From NCBI GenBank assembly GCA_013538855.1, contig JABXJS010000139.1, positions 1 through 64,000 of the forward strand: DNA of 64,000 nt, read 5' to 3'. Below the pieces are notes generated by a model. That model made no database searches, was not told where the DNA came from, and saw only the letters and a list, made by a program, of their open reading frames with translations. The DNA is from Herpetosiphonaceae bacterium (GTDB lineage Bacteria; Chloroflexota; Chloroflexia; Chloroflexales; Herpetosiphonaceae). Positions 34,284 through 43,310 of the stretch are shown in pieces. Every line of letters begins with the position of its first letter. Position 1 is the stretch's first letter. The position numbers and the translations under genes were made by a program.

Positions 34284-36698
34284 ATGAACGTTGAGAAACA
34301 CGCCCCCGGCCAGCCGGGGATCGACCCGCGCTGGACATCGAGCGCCAAGTCCGGCGTTGGCACCGCCTGCAATCAGACCAGCACCGTGTGGTTCACGCTC
34401 AGCCACGGCATCATCAACGAGGTCTACCATCCGCACGTGGACTGGGCCTGCATCCGCGACATGGGCCTGATCGTCAGCGACGGCGGCAGCTTTGTGTCCG
34501 AGGAGAAGCGCGCCACGCACAGCGAGGTGCGCTATCTTAGCGACGGCGTGCCCGCCTACCACCTGATCAACACGTGTAAGGACGGGCGCTACCGCATTGA
34601 AAAAAAGATCATCGTCGAGCCAAAGCGCAACGTTGTGTTGCAGTGGACGCGCTTCACGCCGCTCAAGGGCGCGCTGCGCGACTACCGCCTGTACGTGCTG
34701 CTCGCGCCGCACCTTGGCAACCAGGGAGCCGACAACAGCGCCTGGCTCGGCGACTACAAGGGCCGCCCGCTGCTGTACGCCCAGCACAGCGATACCGCGC
34801 TGGCGCTGGCTAGCTCGGTGCCGTGGCGCGCCCGCTCGGTCGGCTACGTCGGCACCTCAGACGGCTGGCAGGACATCCGCCAGCACGGCCAGCTCACCAC
34901 GCGCTACGAGCGCGCCGAGCAGGGCAACGTAGCCTTGACTGGCGAGATCGACCTGCTGGCCAACGACGGCGAGTTCATCCTGGCCCTTAGCCTGGCGGGC
35001 CGTCCCGCCGCCGCCGGGCATCACGCCAACGCCAGCCTGCTTGGCGAGTTCAGCGACCAGTGCGCCACCTATATTCAGCAGTGGCAGGACTGGCAGGCGC
35101 GGCTGGAGCCGCTGGAAGACGCCGACTTCGCGCCGCAGCTCTACCGCATCAGCACCGCCGTGATGCAAACCCACGAGGCCAAACACTTCCCTGGCGCGAT
35201 GATCGCCAGCCTCTCCATCCCCTGGGGCGCGTCCAAGGGCGACCACGACCTGGGCGGCTACCATCTTGTCTGGAGCCGCGACCTGGTCGAGAGCGTGGGC
35301 GGGCTGATCGCAGCGGGCGCGCACAGCGAGGCGCGGCGCGTGCTGCACTATCTACACGCCACCCAAAATGCCGATGGCTCATGGAGCCAGAACATGTGGC
35401 TTGACGGGCAGGAGTACTGGCGCGGCATCCAGCTCGACGAGATCGGCTTCCCGATTCTGCTCACGGCGCAGGCTTGGCGCGCGCAGACGCTCAGCGCCGC
35501 CGATGTGGCGCACATGTGGCCAATGATCGACCGCGCGCTGCGCTTCCTGCTGCAAAATGGCCCCTGCACCGGCGAGGATCGCTGGGAGGAAAAGCCGGGC
35601 TACTCGCCATTTACGCTGGCGGTGGTGATCAGCGCCCTGCTGGCCGCCGCTGAGCTGGCCGATCTGCAGCAGCAGCCTGATCTGGCCCGCTACCTGCGCG
35701 AGACCGCCGACATCTGGAACGACACCATCGAGGCGTGGCTGTACGTCAGCGACACCGACCTGGCCCGCGCGGTCGGCGTCGACGGCTACTACATCCGGCT
35801 GGCCCCGCCCGACCCGACCTGCGCCATCCCGCTCAGCGCAGCGCTGTTGCCGCTCAACAACTACGCAGGCGACCGCCAGCAGCTCGCCGCCGCCGAGATG
35901 ATCAGCCCCGACGCGCTGGCGCTGGTGCGCTTTGGCCTGCGCGCCGCCGACGATCCGCGCATCCGCAGCACCGTCAAGGCCATCGACGCCCAGCTCAAGC
36001 TCGACACGCCGAAGGGGCCGTGCTGGCACCGCTACACCTGCGACGGCTACGGCGAGCACCGCGACGGCACGGCCTTCGACGGCACGGGTATCGGGCGGGC
36101 CTGGCCGCTGCTCACCGGCGAGCGCGCCCACTACGAGATCGCCTGCGGCAACATTGCTGCGGCACGTAGCTTGCTGCATACGCTGGAAGAATTTGCTGGC
36201 GCGGGCGGCATGCTGCCCGAGCAAATCTGGGATAGCGCGGACATTCCACAGCACGAGCTGTACTTCGCGTGCCCGTCAGGCTCGGCGATGCCGCTGGTGT
36301 GGGCACATGCAGAGTACATCAAGCTGTGTCGCTCGCTGCGCGCAGGCAAGGTGTTCGATATGCCGCCGCTGACAGCGCAGCGCTATCTTGTTGATCAGCC
36401 AGCGTGCCAGCACTGGATGTGGCGCTTTAGCCAGCGCTGGCCGACCATGCCCAGCGGCAGGCTGCTGCGCATCGAAACACACGCCGCCGCCACACTCCGC
36501 TGGACCAGCGATGGCTGGCAAAGCTGGAGCGACTGTGACAGCACGGACACCGGCATGGGCATCCACGTCACCGATCTGCCGACCGCCGCGCTGGCAGCGG
36601 GCACCCACATCGAGTGGACGTTCCACTGGACTGCGGCGGACCGCTGGGAGGGCCGCAACTTCAGCCTGGTCATCGGCGACTACCCTGCGCGCGCCTAG
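34284..36698 (+). CDS. GH15 glucoamylase/glucodextranase-like glycoside hydrolase
   Basis: An 804-residue GH15 enzyme. The N-terminal beta domain (GTACNQTSTVWFTLSHGIINEVYHPHVD) and the (alpha/alpha)6 barrel with WSRDLVESVGGLIAAG match bacterial glucoamylases/glucodextranases. The expected general acid is Glu435 or Glu436 (RWEEKPGYSP) and the general base Glu646 (LPEQIWD). It releases glucose from the non-reducing ends of alpha-glucans. No signal peptide is seen, so it may act on internal glucans such as those made by the amylosucrase at 392. A beta-rich C-terminal extension follows residue 690. It ends 20 bases before the oxidase operon. Confidence 0.88.
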   Translation: MNVEKHAPGQPGIDPRWTSSAKSGVGTACNQTSTVWFTLSHGIINEVYHPHVDWACIRDMGLIVSDGGSFVSEEKRATHSEVRYLSDGVPAYHLINTCKDGRYRIEKKIIVEPKRNVVLQWTRFTPLKGALRDYRLYVLLAPHLGNQGADNSAWLGDYKGRPLLYAQHSDTALALASSVPWRARSVGYVGTSDGWQDIRQHGQLTTRYERAEQGNVALTGEIDLLANDGEFILALSLAGRPAAAGHHANASLLGEFSDQCATYIQQWQDWQARLEPLEDADFAPQLYRISTAVMQTHEAKHFPGAMIASLSIPWGASKGDHDLGGYHLVWSRDLVESVGGLIAAGAHSEARRVLHYLHATQNADGSWSQNMWLDGQEYWRGIQLDEIGFPILLTAQAWRAQTLSAADVAHMWPMIDRALRFLLQNGPCTGEDRWEEKPGYSPFTLAVVISALLAAAELADLQQQPDLARYLRETADIWNDTIEAWLYVSDTDLARAVGVDGYYIRLAPPDPTCAIPLSAALLPLNNYAGDRQQLAAAEMISPDALALVRFGLRAADDPRIRSTVKAIDAQLKLDTPKGPCWHRYTCDGYGEHRDGTAFDGTGIGRAWPLLTGERAHYEIACGNIAAARSLLHTLEEFAGAGGMLPEQIWDSADIPQHELYFACPSGSAMPLVWAHAEYIKLCRSLRAGKVFDMPPLTAQRYLVDQPACQHWMWRFSQRWPTMPSGRLLRIETHAAATLRWTSDGWQSWSDCDSTDTGMGIHVTDLPTAALAAGTHIEWTFHWTAADRWEGRNFSLVIGDYPARA

Positions 36699-36718
36699 TC
36701 TTATGAAAAGGAGAAGCC

Positions 36719-37651
36719 ATGGAATCCGGCTCTGTCTTTGATCCGGTCTCCCCGATGGCACACACGATCAGCACTGTGTTCATCATCGTGCTGATCATCG
36801 CCAGCGCAGTGTTTCTGCTGGTGGCCGGGCTGGTCACCTTTGTGATCATCCGCTACCGCGCTCGGCCCGGCCAGGGCGATCCCAAGCAGTGGGAGGGCAA
36901 CCTCAAAATCGAACTGACCTGGACCGGCCTAACGCTGCTCGTGCTGCTGGGCCTGTTTGGGCTGACCGTGTTCACGATGGACGACGCCAGCCCGGCCACG
37001 GCCAGCGAGCAGCCCGACATCGTTGTAGTTGGCCACCAGTGGTGGTGGGAGGTGCGCTATCCAGCCGCCAACGTCGTCACTGCCAACGAGATTCACATCC
37101 CTAGCGGCCAGCGCCTCCTACTTCAGCTCGAGTCCGCCGACGTGATCCACGACTTCTGGGTGCCGCAGCTCAGCCGCAAGATGGATATGATCCCTGGCAA
37201 TAGCAACAAGCTCTGGATCGCGGCCAACACGCCGGGGCTGTACCTCGGAGCCTGCGCGGAGTTCTGCGGGCCGCAGCATGCCTGGATGCGCCTGCGCGTG
37301 TACGCCGACCCGCCCGAGCAGTTCAGCGCCTGGCTCGCCGATCAGGCCCAGCTTGCGCCGCTGCCCAGCGACGCGCTCGCTCAGCGTGGCCAGCAGCTGT
37401 TTCAGGAGCAGACCTGCGTGAGCTGCCACGCGGTCACGCCCAACCCGACGGAGAACAAGGTCGGTCCCAACCTCGCGCACTTCGCCAGCCGCGCGACCAT
37501 CGCCACCGGCGTGCTGACCAACACCCCGGCCAATCTGGCGCTGTGGATCAACCAGCCGCAGGATGTCAAGCCCGGCGTGCGCATGCCCAACATGAAGCTG
37601 GATGTCGAGCAGATTCAGGCGCTCGTCGCCTACCTGGAGACGCTGCAATGA
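36719..37651 (+). CDS. ctaC: caa3-type cytochrome c oxidase subunit II with fused cytochrome c
   Basis: A 310-residue subunit II: two N-terminal membrane helices, the HQWWWEVRYP cytochrome-docking segment, and a CuA cupredoxin domain with ligands His144, Cys179, Glu181, Cys183, His187 and Met190. A C-terminal cytochrome c domain carries CVSCH (Cys233, Cys236, His237) and a likely Met axial ligand in RMPNM. The fused haem marks the caa3 type. It passes electrons from cytochrome c or the bc complex to subunit I. AAAGGAG precedes the ATG and it overlaps subunit I by four bases. Confidence 0.93.
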   Translation: MESGSVFDPVSPMAHTISTVFIIVLIIASAVFLLVAGLVTFVIIRYRARPGQGDPKQWEGNLKIELTWTGLTLLVLLGLFGLTVFTMDDASPATASEQPDIVVVGHQWWWEVRYPAANVVTANEIHIPSGQRLLLQLESADVIHDFWVPQLSRKMDMIPGNSNKLWIAANTPGLYLGACAEFCGPQHAWMRLRVYADPPEQFSAWLADQAQLAPLPSDALAQRGQQLFQEQTCVSCHAVTPNPTENKVGPNLAHFASRATIATGVLTNTPANLALWINQPQDVKPGVRMPNMKLDVEQIQALVAYLETLQ

Positions 37652-39321
37652 GCGAAATACCCTTGGTGCCCGAAAATCACGTTCCGCTGCCGAACGTCAG
37701 CTCTAGCAATGGGCTACTGGCCTGGGTGGCCTCGGTCGATCACAAGCAGATCGGCATTATGTACCTGCTGACGACGCTGTTGTTCTTTCTGGTTGGCGGC
37801 ATCGAGGCGCTGCTGATGCGCATTCAGCTGGCCCAGCCGCGCTTCAGCTTTCTCTCGCCGGAGGCCTACAATCAGATTTTCTCGATGCATGGCACCACGA
37901 TGATCTTTCTGGTGGTGATGCCGATGCTGATCGGCTTCTCGACCTACATTGTGCCGCTGCACATCGGCGCGCGCGACATGGCCTTCCCGCGGCTGAACGC
38001 GTTTAGCTTCTGGGTGCTGCTGTTTGGCGGGCTGCTGCTCTACTTCAGCTTTCTTGCGCCTGGCGGCGCACCGGCGGTGGGCTGGTTTGCCTACGCGCCG
38101 CTCAACGAGCGCCCGTTCTCATCGAACCTTGGCGTGGACTACTGGGCGCTGGGGCTGCTGTGCACCGGCACAGGCAGCATCGCCGCCGGCATCAACATCA
38201 TTGTGACGGTGCTGACGCTGCGCGCGCCGGGCATGACCATGCGCCGCCTGCCGGTGTTCACCTGGATGTCCTTCATCAACGCCTTTCTGATCATCTTCGC
38301 CATCCCGATTCTCAATGCGGCGCTGGCGGCGCTGCTGATTGATCGCCAGCTCGGCGGCGTGTTCTTCAAGCCCTCCGAGAGCGGCTCGGCGCTGCTGTGG
38401 CAGCACCTGTTCTGGGGCTTTGGGCATCCGGAGGTCTACATCATGGTGCTGCCGGCCTTCGGGGCGATCTCGGAGGTGATCTCGGTGTTCTCGCGCAAGC
38501 CGGTGTTTGGCTACGCCTTCCTGGTTGGCTCGGGCTTTGGCATCGCGCTGCTGAGCTTCGCGGTGTGGGCGCACCATATGTTCGCCGTCGGGCTGGGCGA
38601 TCCGCTCAACCTGGTCTTTGGCGGGGCGAGCATGCTGATCGCGCTGCCCACTGGGATCAAGGTGTTCAACTGGATCGGCACGGCCTGGGGCGGATCGATC
38701 CGCTTCAGCACGGCGATGCTGTTTGCGCTGACGTTCATCATCGAGTTCACCATCGGCGGCATCAGCGGCGTGGCCTTCGCGGTCTTCCCGATCGACTGGC
38801 AGCTCACCGACAGCTACTTCGTGGTGGCGCACATGCACTATGTGCTGTTCGGCGGCACGATGTTCGCCGTTTTCGCGGCCATCTTCTACTGGTTCCCCAA
38901 GATGAGCGGGCGCAGGCTCTCCGAGCGCCTGGGCAAATGGCACTTCTGGCTGACCGTGATCGGCTTCAACACCACCTTTTTCATTCAGCACATCCTGGGC
39001 ATCATCGGCATGCCGCGCCGCGTGTACACCTATCCCGACCTGCCCGGCTGGGGCTGGATGAACCTTGTCTCGTCCATCGGCGCAGGCATCCTCGGGCTGG
39101 GCGTGCTGGTGTTCTGCTGGAATGTGGTCTATAGCTTCAAGCGCGGCCAGCCTGCCGGCGATAACCCGTGGGACGCCTGGACGCTGGAGTGGGCCACGAC
39201 CTCGCCGCCGCCGCCGCACAACTTCGCCCAGGTGCCGCCCGTGCGCGGCCGTCGCCCGCTGTGGGACCTGCACCACCCCGACAATACCGACGCGCAGAAT
39301 CCGAAAGTGAGCGAGGACTAG
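37648..39321 (+). CDS. ctaD: cytochrome c oxidase subunit I
   Basis: A 557-residue haem-copper oxidase subunit I with about 12 helices. HGTTMIFL carries a haem a ligand, HPEVYIMVLPAFG the CuB histidine-tyrosine site (A family), WAHHMF further CuB histidines and HMHYVLFGG the haem ligands. It reduces oxygen to water and pumps protons. Start ATG 37648 overlaps the ctaC stop. Confidence 0.95.
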   Translation: MSEIPLVPENHVPLPNVSSSNGLLAWVASVDHKQIGIMYLLTTLLFFLVGGIEALLMRIQLAQPRFSFLSPEAYNQIFSMHGTTMIFLVVMPMLIGFSTYIVPLHIGARDMAFPRLNAFSFWVLLFGGLLLYFSFLAPGGAPAVGWFAYAPLNERPFSSNLGVDYWALGLLCTGTGSIAAGINIIVTVLTLRAPGMTMRRLPVFTWMSFINAFLIIFAIPILNAALAALLIDRQLGGVFFKPSESGSALLWQHLFWGFGHPEVYIMVLPAFGAISEVISVFSRKPVFGYAFLVGSGFGIALLSFAVWAHHMFAVGLGDPLNLVFGGASMLIALPTGIKVFNWIGTAWGGSIRFSTAMLFALTFIIEFTIGGISGVAFAVFPIDWQLTDSYFVVAHMHYVLFGGTMFAVFAAIFYWFPKMSGRRLSERLGKWHFWLTVIGFNTTFFIQHILGIIGMPRRVYTYPDLPGWGWMNLVSSIGAGILGLGVLVFCWNVVYSFKRGQPAGDNPWDAWTLEWATTSPPPPHNFAQVPPVRGRRPLWDLHHPDNTDAQNPKVSED

Positions 39322-39324
39322 ACC

Positions 39325-39894
39325 ATGCTTAAGACACTGCTCAAGGAAAAACATACGCTGGGCATGGTGCTGTTTATCGGCTCGGAGGCCGTGTTCTTTC
39401 TGATGCTAGTGCTGGCCTACGTCTATCTGCGCGCCTTTGAGCCAGCCAGCTTCACGGCGGCCAGCGCGCTGAAGCCGCTGCAGACTGGCATCTTCAGCCT
39501 ATTTCTGTTCGCCAGCAGCGGCACGGTCTGGCTGGCCCACCGCAGCCTCAGCCAAAAGCGCCACACGGCGCTGTGCCTGTGGCTGGCGGCCACGATTGGC
39601 CTGGGCGCGATCTTCTTGATCGGGCAGGGCCTGGAGTGGCGCGACCTGCTGCGCCAGAACATCGACGTGAGCCAGCACCTTTTTGGCACGACGTTTTTCA
39701 CGCTGACTGGCTTCCACGGCCTGCACGTGATCATCGGCCTGCTGCTGCTGCTGATCACGCTGGTGCTGGCGCTGCTCGGCGATTTTAAATCGGGCCACTC
39801 GACGGCCATGGAGACGATCTCGCTCTACTGGCACTTTGTCGATGTCGTCTGGGTGGTTATCTTCTGCGTTATGTATCTCTGGACACTGCTATGA
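39325..39894 (+). CDS. ctaE: cytochrome c oxidase subunit III
   Basis: A 189-residue membrane protein with five helices, the short form of subunit III. Typical elements are GSEAVFFLMLVLAYVYLR, TGFHGLHVIIGL and YWHFVDVVWVVIF. It lies three bases after subunit I and overlaps the next gene by four. Confidence 0.93.
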   Translation: MLKTLLKEKHTLGMVLFIGSEAVFFLMLVLAYVYLRAFEPASFTAASALKPLQTGIFSLFLFASSGTVWLAHRSLSQKRHTALCLWLAATIGLGAIFLIGQGLEWRDLLRQNIDVSQHLFGTTFFTLTGFHGLHVIIGLLLLLITLVLALLGDFKSGHSTAMETISLYWHFVDVVWVVIFCVMYLWTLL

Positions 39895-40052
39895 ACGTTT
39901 GGCATTTTTTCACGCAAAGCTGGAACTGGGACCCGCTGCTACTGCTGGTCTGCGTCGGGCTGCTAGCGGCGGTCTGGCGCTACGGCGCTGGGCTGCGCGC
40001 GCGCACGACGTGGCTGGCGCTGCTCGGCGTGGCGCTGCTGTTTCTGGTCTAG
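39891..40052 (+). CDS. CtaG-like assembly protein, N-terminal part before in-frame TAG
   Basis: ATG 39891 overlaps the ctaE stop (ATGA) and opens a 53-residue frame (MNVWHFFTQSWNWDP, then a first membrane helix) that resembles the start of CtaG (caa3_CtaG) proteins. It is cut by TAG at 40050-40052. The same frame continues directly with VSPLELLARRYLLALDMVQHLF, which is the normal continuation of CtaG. A single base change from a tyrosine or similar codon would explain it. See the next entry. Confidence 0.6.
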   Translation: MNVWHFFTQSWNWDPLLLLVCVGLLAAVWRYGAGLRARTTWLALLGVALLFLV

Positions 40053-40709
40053 GTGTCGCCACTGGAGCTGCTGGCACGGCGCTATCTGCTCGCGCTCGAT
40101 ATGGTGCAGCATCTGTTTCTGGCGCAGATCATCCCGCCGCTGCTGCTGCTGGGGCTGCCGCTCGGCGCGGTGACGCGCGTGCGGCGCTATCGGCTCGGGC
40201 GGGCGCTTGACACGCTGCTCAGCCAGCCGCTGCTGGCCTGGACACTGGGGCTGAGCATGCTGTGGCTCTGGCACGCGCCGCGGCTCTACGGGCTGGCGCA
40301 GCAGCACACGGCGCTGCGCAATCTCCAGCACACCACGGTGCTGCTGGCCGCGCTGGCCTTCTGGTGGCCGATCTTCAGCCCACGGCCTGCGGCGCGCGTT
40401 GGCACGCTGGGCGGGATCATCTACCTGGCAAGCGCCTGCTTCGCCAGCAGCGTGCTCGGCATCATCATCACCTTTGCGCCCGCCAGCCTCTACCCGGCCT
40501 ATCTTAGCCCGCGCGATCCCTACGGCGTGCTGCCGGTCATCCGCTACGTCTGCAACCTCTCGCCGCAGACCGACCAGCGCCTCGGCGGGCTGCTGATGTG
40601 GCTGCCCTGCTGCCTGCTCTACCTGACCGCGATTATGGGTGTGTTCACGCGCTGGTTCGCCGCCCCCGACGACGACGCACGCCTGCCACAGCCGGAGGTG
40701 CTGCAATGA
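40053..40709 (+). CDS. CtaG-like cytochrome c oxidase assembly protein, part after in-frame TAG
   Basis: A 218-residue frame that follows the amber codon without shift. It holds VSPLELLA, the DMVQHLFLAQIIPPLLLLGLP helix, WLWHAPRLYGLA and several further helices, typical of CtaG, needed for caa3 oxidase assembly, probably in copper delivery. The GTG at 40053 could serve as a start but would drop the first helix, and there is no ribosome-binding site before it. Sequencing error, true pseudogene, or readthrough are the possibilities. It overlaps the next gene by four bases, so the operon is otherwise intact. Confidence 0.7.
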   Translation: MSPLELLARRYLLALDMVQHLFLAQIIPPLLLLGLPLGAVTRVRRYRLGRALDTLLSQPLLAWTLGLSMLWLWHAPRLYGLAQQHTALRNLQHTTVLLAALAFWWPIFSPRPAARVGTLGGIIYLASACFASSVLGIIITFAPASLYPAYLSPRDPYGVLPVIRYVCNLSPQTDQRLGGLLMWLPCCLLYLTAIMGVFTRWFAAPDDDARLPQPEVLQ

Positions 40710-41104
40710 ATGATCAACGCCCGCTCTGGCGCAAGGCGCTTGACCTGCTGATCGCCCTCGGCGCGACGTTTGGGCTGGCCGCGTGGGGTAAAAAGAAGGG
40801 GCTTAATCAACCAAAGCCACACATCCCCACGCCGCCGCCAAGCGTGACGCTGCCTGCACCTGCGCCAACCGCCGCGCTCCCAGAGCCACAGCATCCCGAG
40901 CCAGAGCTACGGCCCGGCCCCGACTGGAGCACGCCCAAGCCGGTCACGCTGCCGCAGCTAACCTACTGGCCCATGATCCTCGCCGCCGGCGTTGTGTTTT
41001 TGGCCTGGGGCGTGGTCACGTCGTACATCATCTCGCTGCTTGGGGCGCTGCTGCTATGCATCGCCCTGATCGGCTGGATTGGAGAGCTTCGCCATGAGCA
41101 CTGA
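40706..41104 (+). CDS. small membrane protein, possible oxidase subunit IV-like
   Basis: A 132-residue protein with an N-terminal hydrophobic segment, a proline-rich linker (about residues 38-80) and two C-terminal helices (about 88-125). Position between ctaG and the Rieske gene, with overlaps at both ends, points to an accessory subunit of the oxidase or bc complex. I do not recognise a strong family signature. Confidence 0.6.
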   Translation: MNDQRPLWRKALDLLIALGATFGLAAWGKKKGLNQPKPHIPTPPPSVTLPAPAPTAALPEPQHPEPELRPGPDWSTPKPVTLPQLTYWPMILAAGVVFLAWGVVTSYIISLLGALLLCIALIGWIGELRHEH

Positions 41105-41606
41105 GCACCACCACTCTGACAACGAGCAGCAGATCAGCCGCCGCCAGTTTCTGTCGCGCATGAGCATCGTGCTTGGCAGCATCGGCGCGGCGGCAGCGGG
41201 CATCCCCGTGATCGGCTTTATCTTCGAGCCGCTGCTGCGCAAGCCGCCGGAGGTCTGGCGCACCGTCGGGCTGCTCAGCGACTTCGCCGTCGGCCAGACG
41301 GTCAAGGTCGTGTTTGAGGACGCCTCACCGCTGCCCTGGTCCGGTGTCACTGCCAAAACCGCCGCCTGGCTGCGCCGCGAGAGCGACGACAAGTTCACCG
41401 CCTACGCCATCAACTGCACGCACCTCGGCTGCCCGGTCAACTGGCTGCCCAAGGCCACGCTGTTTATGTGCCCCTGCCACGGCGGCGTGTTCTACAAGGA
41501 CGGCAGCGTGGCCGCCGGGCCGCCGCCCAAGCCGCTGCAGACCTACCCGGTGCGCATCAGCGCCGACAAGGTGCAGATTCAGCCCAGCCCCATCCCGATC
41601 ACCTAG
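41094..41606 (+). CDS. Rieske iron-sulfur protein of the menaquinol-cytochrome c reductase
   Basis: A 170-residue Rieske protein. A Tat signal (SRRQFLSRMS followed by a hydrophobic helix) anchors it. The 2Fe-2S ligands are Cys108/His110 (CTHLGCP) and Cys126/His129 (CPCHGG), with Cys113 and Cys128 as the disulfide pair. It carries electrons from quinol to cytochrome c. The ATG at 41094 has GGAG upstream and overlaps the previous gene. Confidence 0.92.
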   Translation: MSTEHHHSDNEQQISRRQFLSRMSIVLGSIGAAAAGIPVIGFIFEPLLRKPPEVWRTVGLLSDFAVGQTVKVVFEDASPLPWSGVTAKTAAWLRRESDDKFTAYAINCTHLGCPVNWLPKATLFMCPCHGGVFYKDGSVAAGPPPKPLQTYPVRISADKVQIQPSPIPIT

Positions 41607-41618
41607 AAGGAGCCAGCT

Positions 41619-43025
41619 ATGAACCCGTTCAAAAGCGTTGGGCGCTGGGTCGAGGACCGCACCGGACTGGCCGCGACGCTCAAGCCGCTGCTCAAGCACC
41701 CGGTGCCGCCCAATACCGGCTGGGCCTATGTCTTTGGCAGCGCCACGCTGACTCTGTTTATTGTGCAGGTGATCACCGGCGTGGCGCTGGCGACGGCCTA
41801 CGTGCCCTCGACCGAGTCGGCCTACACCAGCCTCCAGTACATCACGCACACCGCAGCGCTGGGCAGCATGCTGCGCGGCATGCACTACTGGGGCGCGTCG
41901 CTGATGGTGATCTTCGTGGGCCTGCACATGATCCGCGTGTTTCTCACCGGCGCGTTCAAGTTCCCGCGCGAGATGAACTGGCTCACTGGCGTGGTGCTGC
42001 TGGGCCTGACGCTGGCGATGGGCTTCAGCGGCCAGCTGCTGCGCTGGGACCAGAACGCCGTCTGGTCGGTCGTCGTCGGGGCCGAGCAGGCCGGGCGCAC
42101 GCCCTGGATCGGCGGCGCGATCGCCCGCTTCATCATCGGCGGCAACACCGTGGGCGCGGCGACCCTGAGCCGCTTCTTCGCCGTGCACGTGTTTCTGGTG
42201 CCAGGGCTGATCTTCGCCTTCATTGGCGCGCACCTCTTCCTGGTCATCCGCAACGGCATCTCCGAGCCGCCGCAGCGCGGACGTCCGGTCGATCCCAAGA
42301 CCTACCGCGCTTGGTACAACGATATGCTCAAGCGTGTTGGCCGCCCGTTCTGGCCCGACGCCGCCTGGCGCGACGCCGTGGTTGTGCTAGGATTGATCGT
42401 CATGCTGCTGCTGCTGGCGATCTTGCGCGGCCCGCCCGAGCTAGGCAAGCCGCCCGATCCGTCGATCATCGAGGCCCACCCGCGCCCTGACTGGTACCTG
42501 CTGTGGTACTTCGCCATCCTGGCGCTGCTGCCGCACGGCACCGAGAGCTACTTTATCATCCTGGCCCCGCTGGTCATCGGCGTGAGCCTGTTCCTGGTGC
42601 CGCTCATCGCCAACCGCGGCGAGCGCAGCCCAGCCCGGCGTCCGTGGGCCGTTGGCTCGGTGCTGGTCATCGTCACGCTGATCGGCGTGCTCACGCTGGC
42701 CGGCGAGCGCGAGCCATGGTCGCCGCAGTACAACACCCAGCCGCTGAGCGCCCAGCAGATCGGCGCAGACAGCGGCCCGGTCTACGCTGGCGCGCTGCTA
42801 TTCAATACCAAGGGCTGCCAGGCGTGCCACGCCATCGCCGGGCAGGGCGGCGTGCGCGGCCCCGACCTGAGCAACGTCGGCGCGCGCCTCAACGAGCAGG
42901 AGCTGACCTGGCGCATCCTCAACGGCGGCTACAACATGCCCGCCTACGGCAGCATCCTCACCCCCGACGAGCTGCACAAGCTGGTCGTCTTCCTCCAGTC
43001 GCGCAGCGCCGACGCAGGCGAGTAG
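41619..43025 (+). CDS. cytochrome b fused to a C-terminal cytochrome c domain
   Basis: A 468-residue protein. Residues 1-370 form cytochrome b with haem-ligand histidines in HYWGASLMVIFVGLHMIRV and the pair in the fourth helix (FAVHVFLVPGLIFAFIGAHL). The Qo-site motif is PDWY (residues 290-293) instead of PEWY; the PDWY variant is known in menaquinol-type complexes. A C-terminal domain has CQACH (Cys400, Cys403, His404). So the whole quinol-to-cytochrome path is one Rieske protein plus this fusion. It ends the 17-kb gene run. Confidence 0.92.
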   Translation: MNPFKSVGRWVEDRTGLAATLKPLLKHPVPPNTGWAYVFGSATLTLFIVQVITGVALATAYVPSTESAYTSLQYITHTAALGSMLRGMHYWGASLMVIFVGLHMIRVFLTGAFKFPREMNWLTGVVLLGLTLAMGFSGQLLRWDQNAVWSVVVGAEQAGRTPWIGGAIARFIIGGNTVGAATLSRFFAVHVFLVPGLIFAFIGAHLFLVIRNGISEPPQRGRPVDPKTYRAWYNDMLKRVGRPFWPDAAWRDAVVVLGLIVMLLLLAILRGPPELGKPPDPSIIEAHPRPDWYLLWYFAILALLPHGTESYFIILAPLVIGVSLFLVPLIANRGERSPARRPWAVGSVLVIVTLIGVLTLAGEREPWSPQYNTQPLSAQQIGADSGPVYAGALLFNTKGCQACHAIAGQGGVRGPDLSNVGARLNEQELTWRILNGGYNMPAYGSILTPDELHKLVVFLQSRSADAGE

Positions 43026-43310
43026 CACCTCAGCGCAGGAGCGTGGCCAGCGGGCGCTGCTGGTGTTGAACAAGCAGCGCCCGCTGATCGAGCGCTACGC
43101 CGACGGGCTGTATACGCTGGCCGCCAAGCACAGCCAGCCTAGCTAGCTGAATAGATGCGCATTCTTGCTGCGCTACGCCGCCGTGCGGCCACACGCCAAA
43201 CTATGCTAGGATAGTGCTGCACACCGCCCATCCGCCCACGCTCAAGGCCGCCGACTATACGAACACGCTCTGCCTAACGCTTTGCTCGGCGGCGCAAAAG
43301 GAGACTCGCC
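43026..43310. other. intergenic region with a short open frame
   Basis: A frame of about 27-37 codons (GTG 43063 to TAG 43146, ending LYTLAAKHSQPS) looks coding-like in composition and may be a leftover of a larger gene. Nothing else is seen until AAAAGGAG before the next ATG. Confidence 0.35.

Noticed and set aside
38119-39354. Minus-strand open frame of 411 codons over cytochrome oxidase subunit I
   Set aside because: Antisense of a highly conserved gene; composition (His/Arg/Gln/Glu-rich) is that of a shadow frame.
40050-40052. TAG in ctaG read as pyrrolysine or as a deliberate recoding site
   Set aside because: No pyrrolysine genes or recoding element are seen; mutation or sequence error is simpler.
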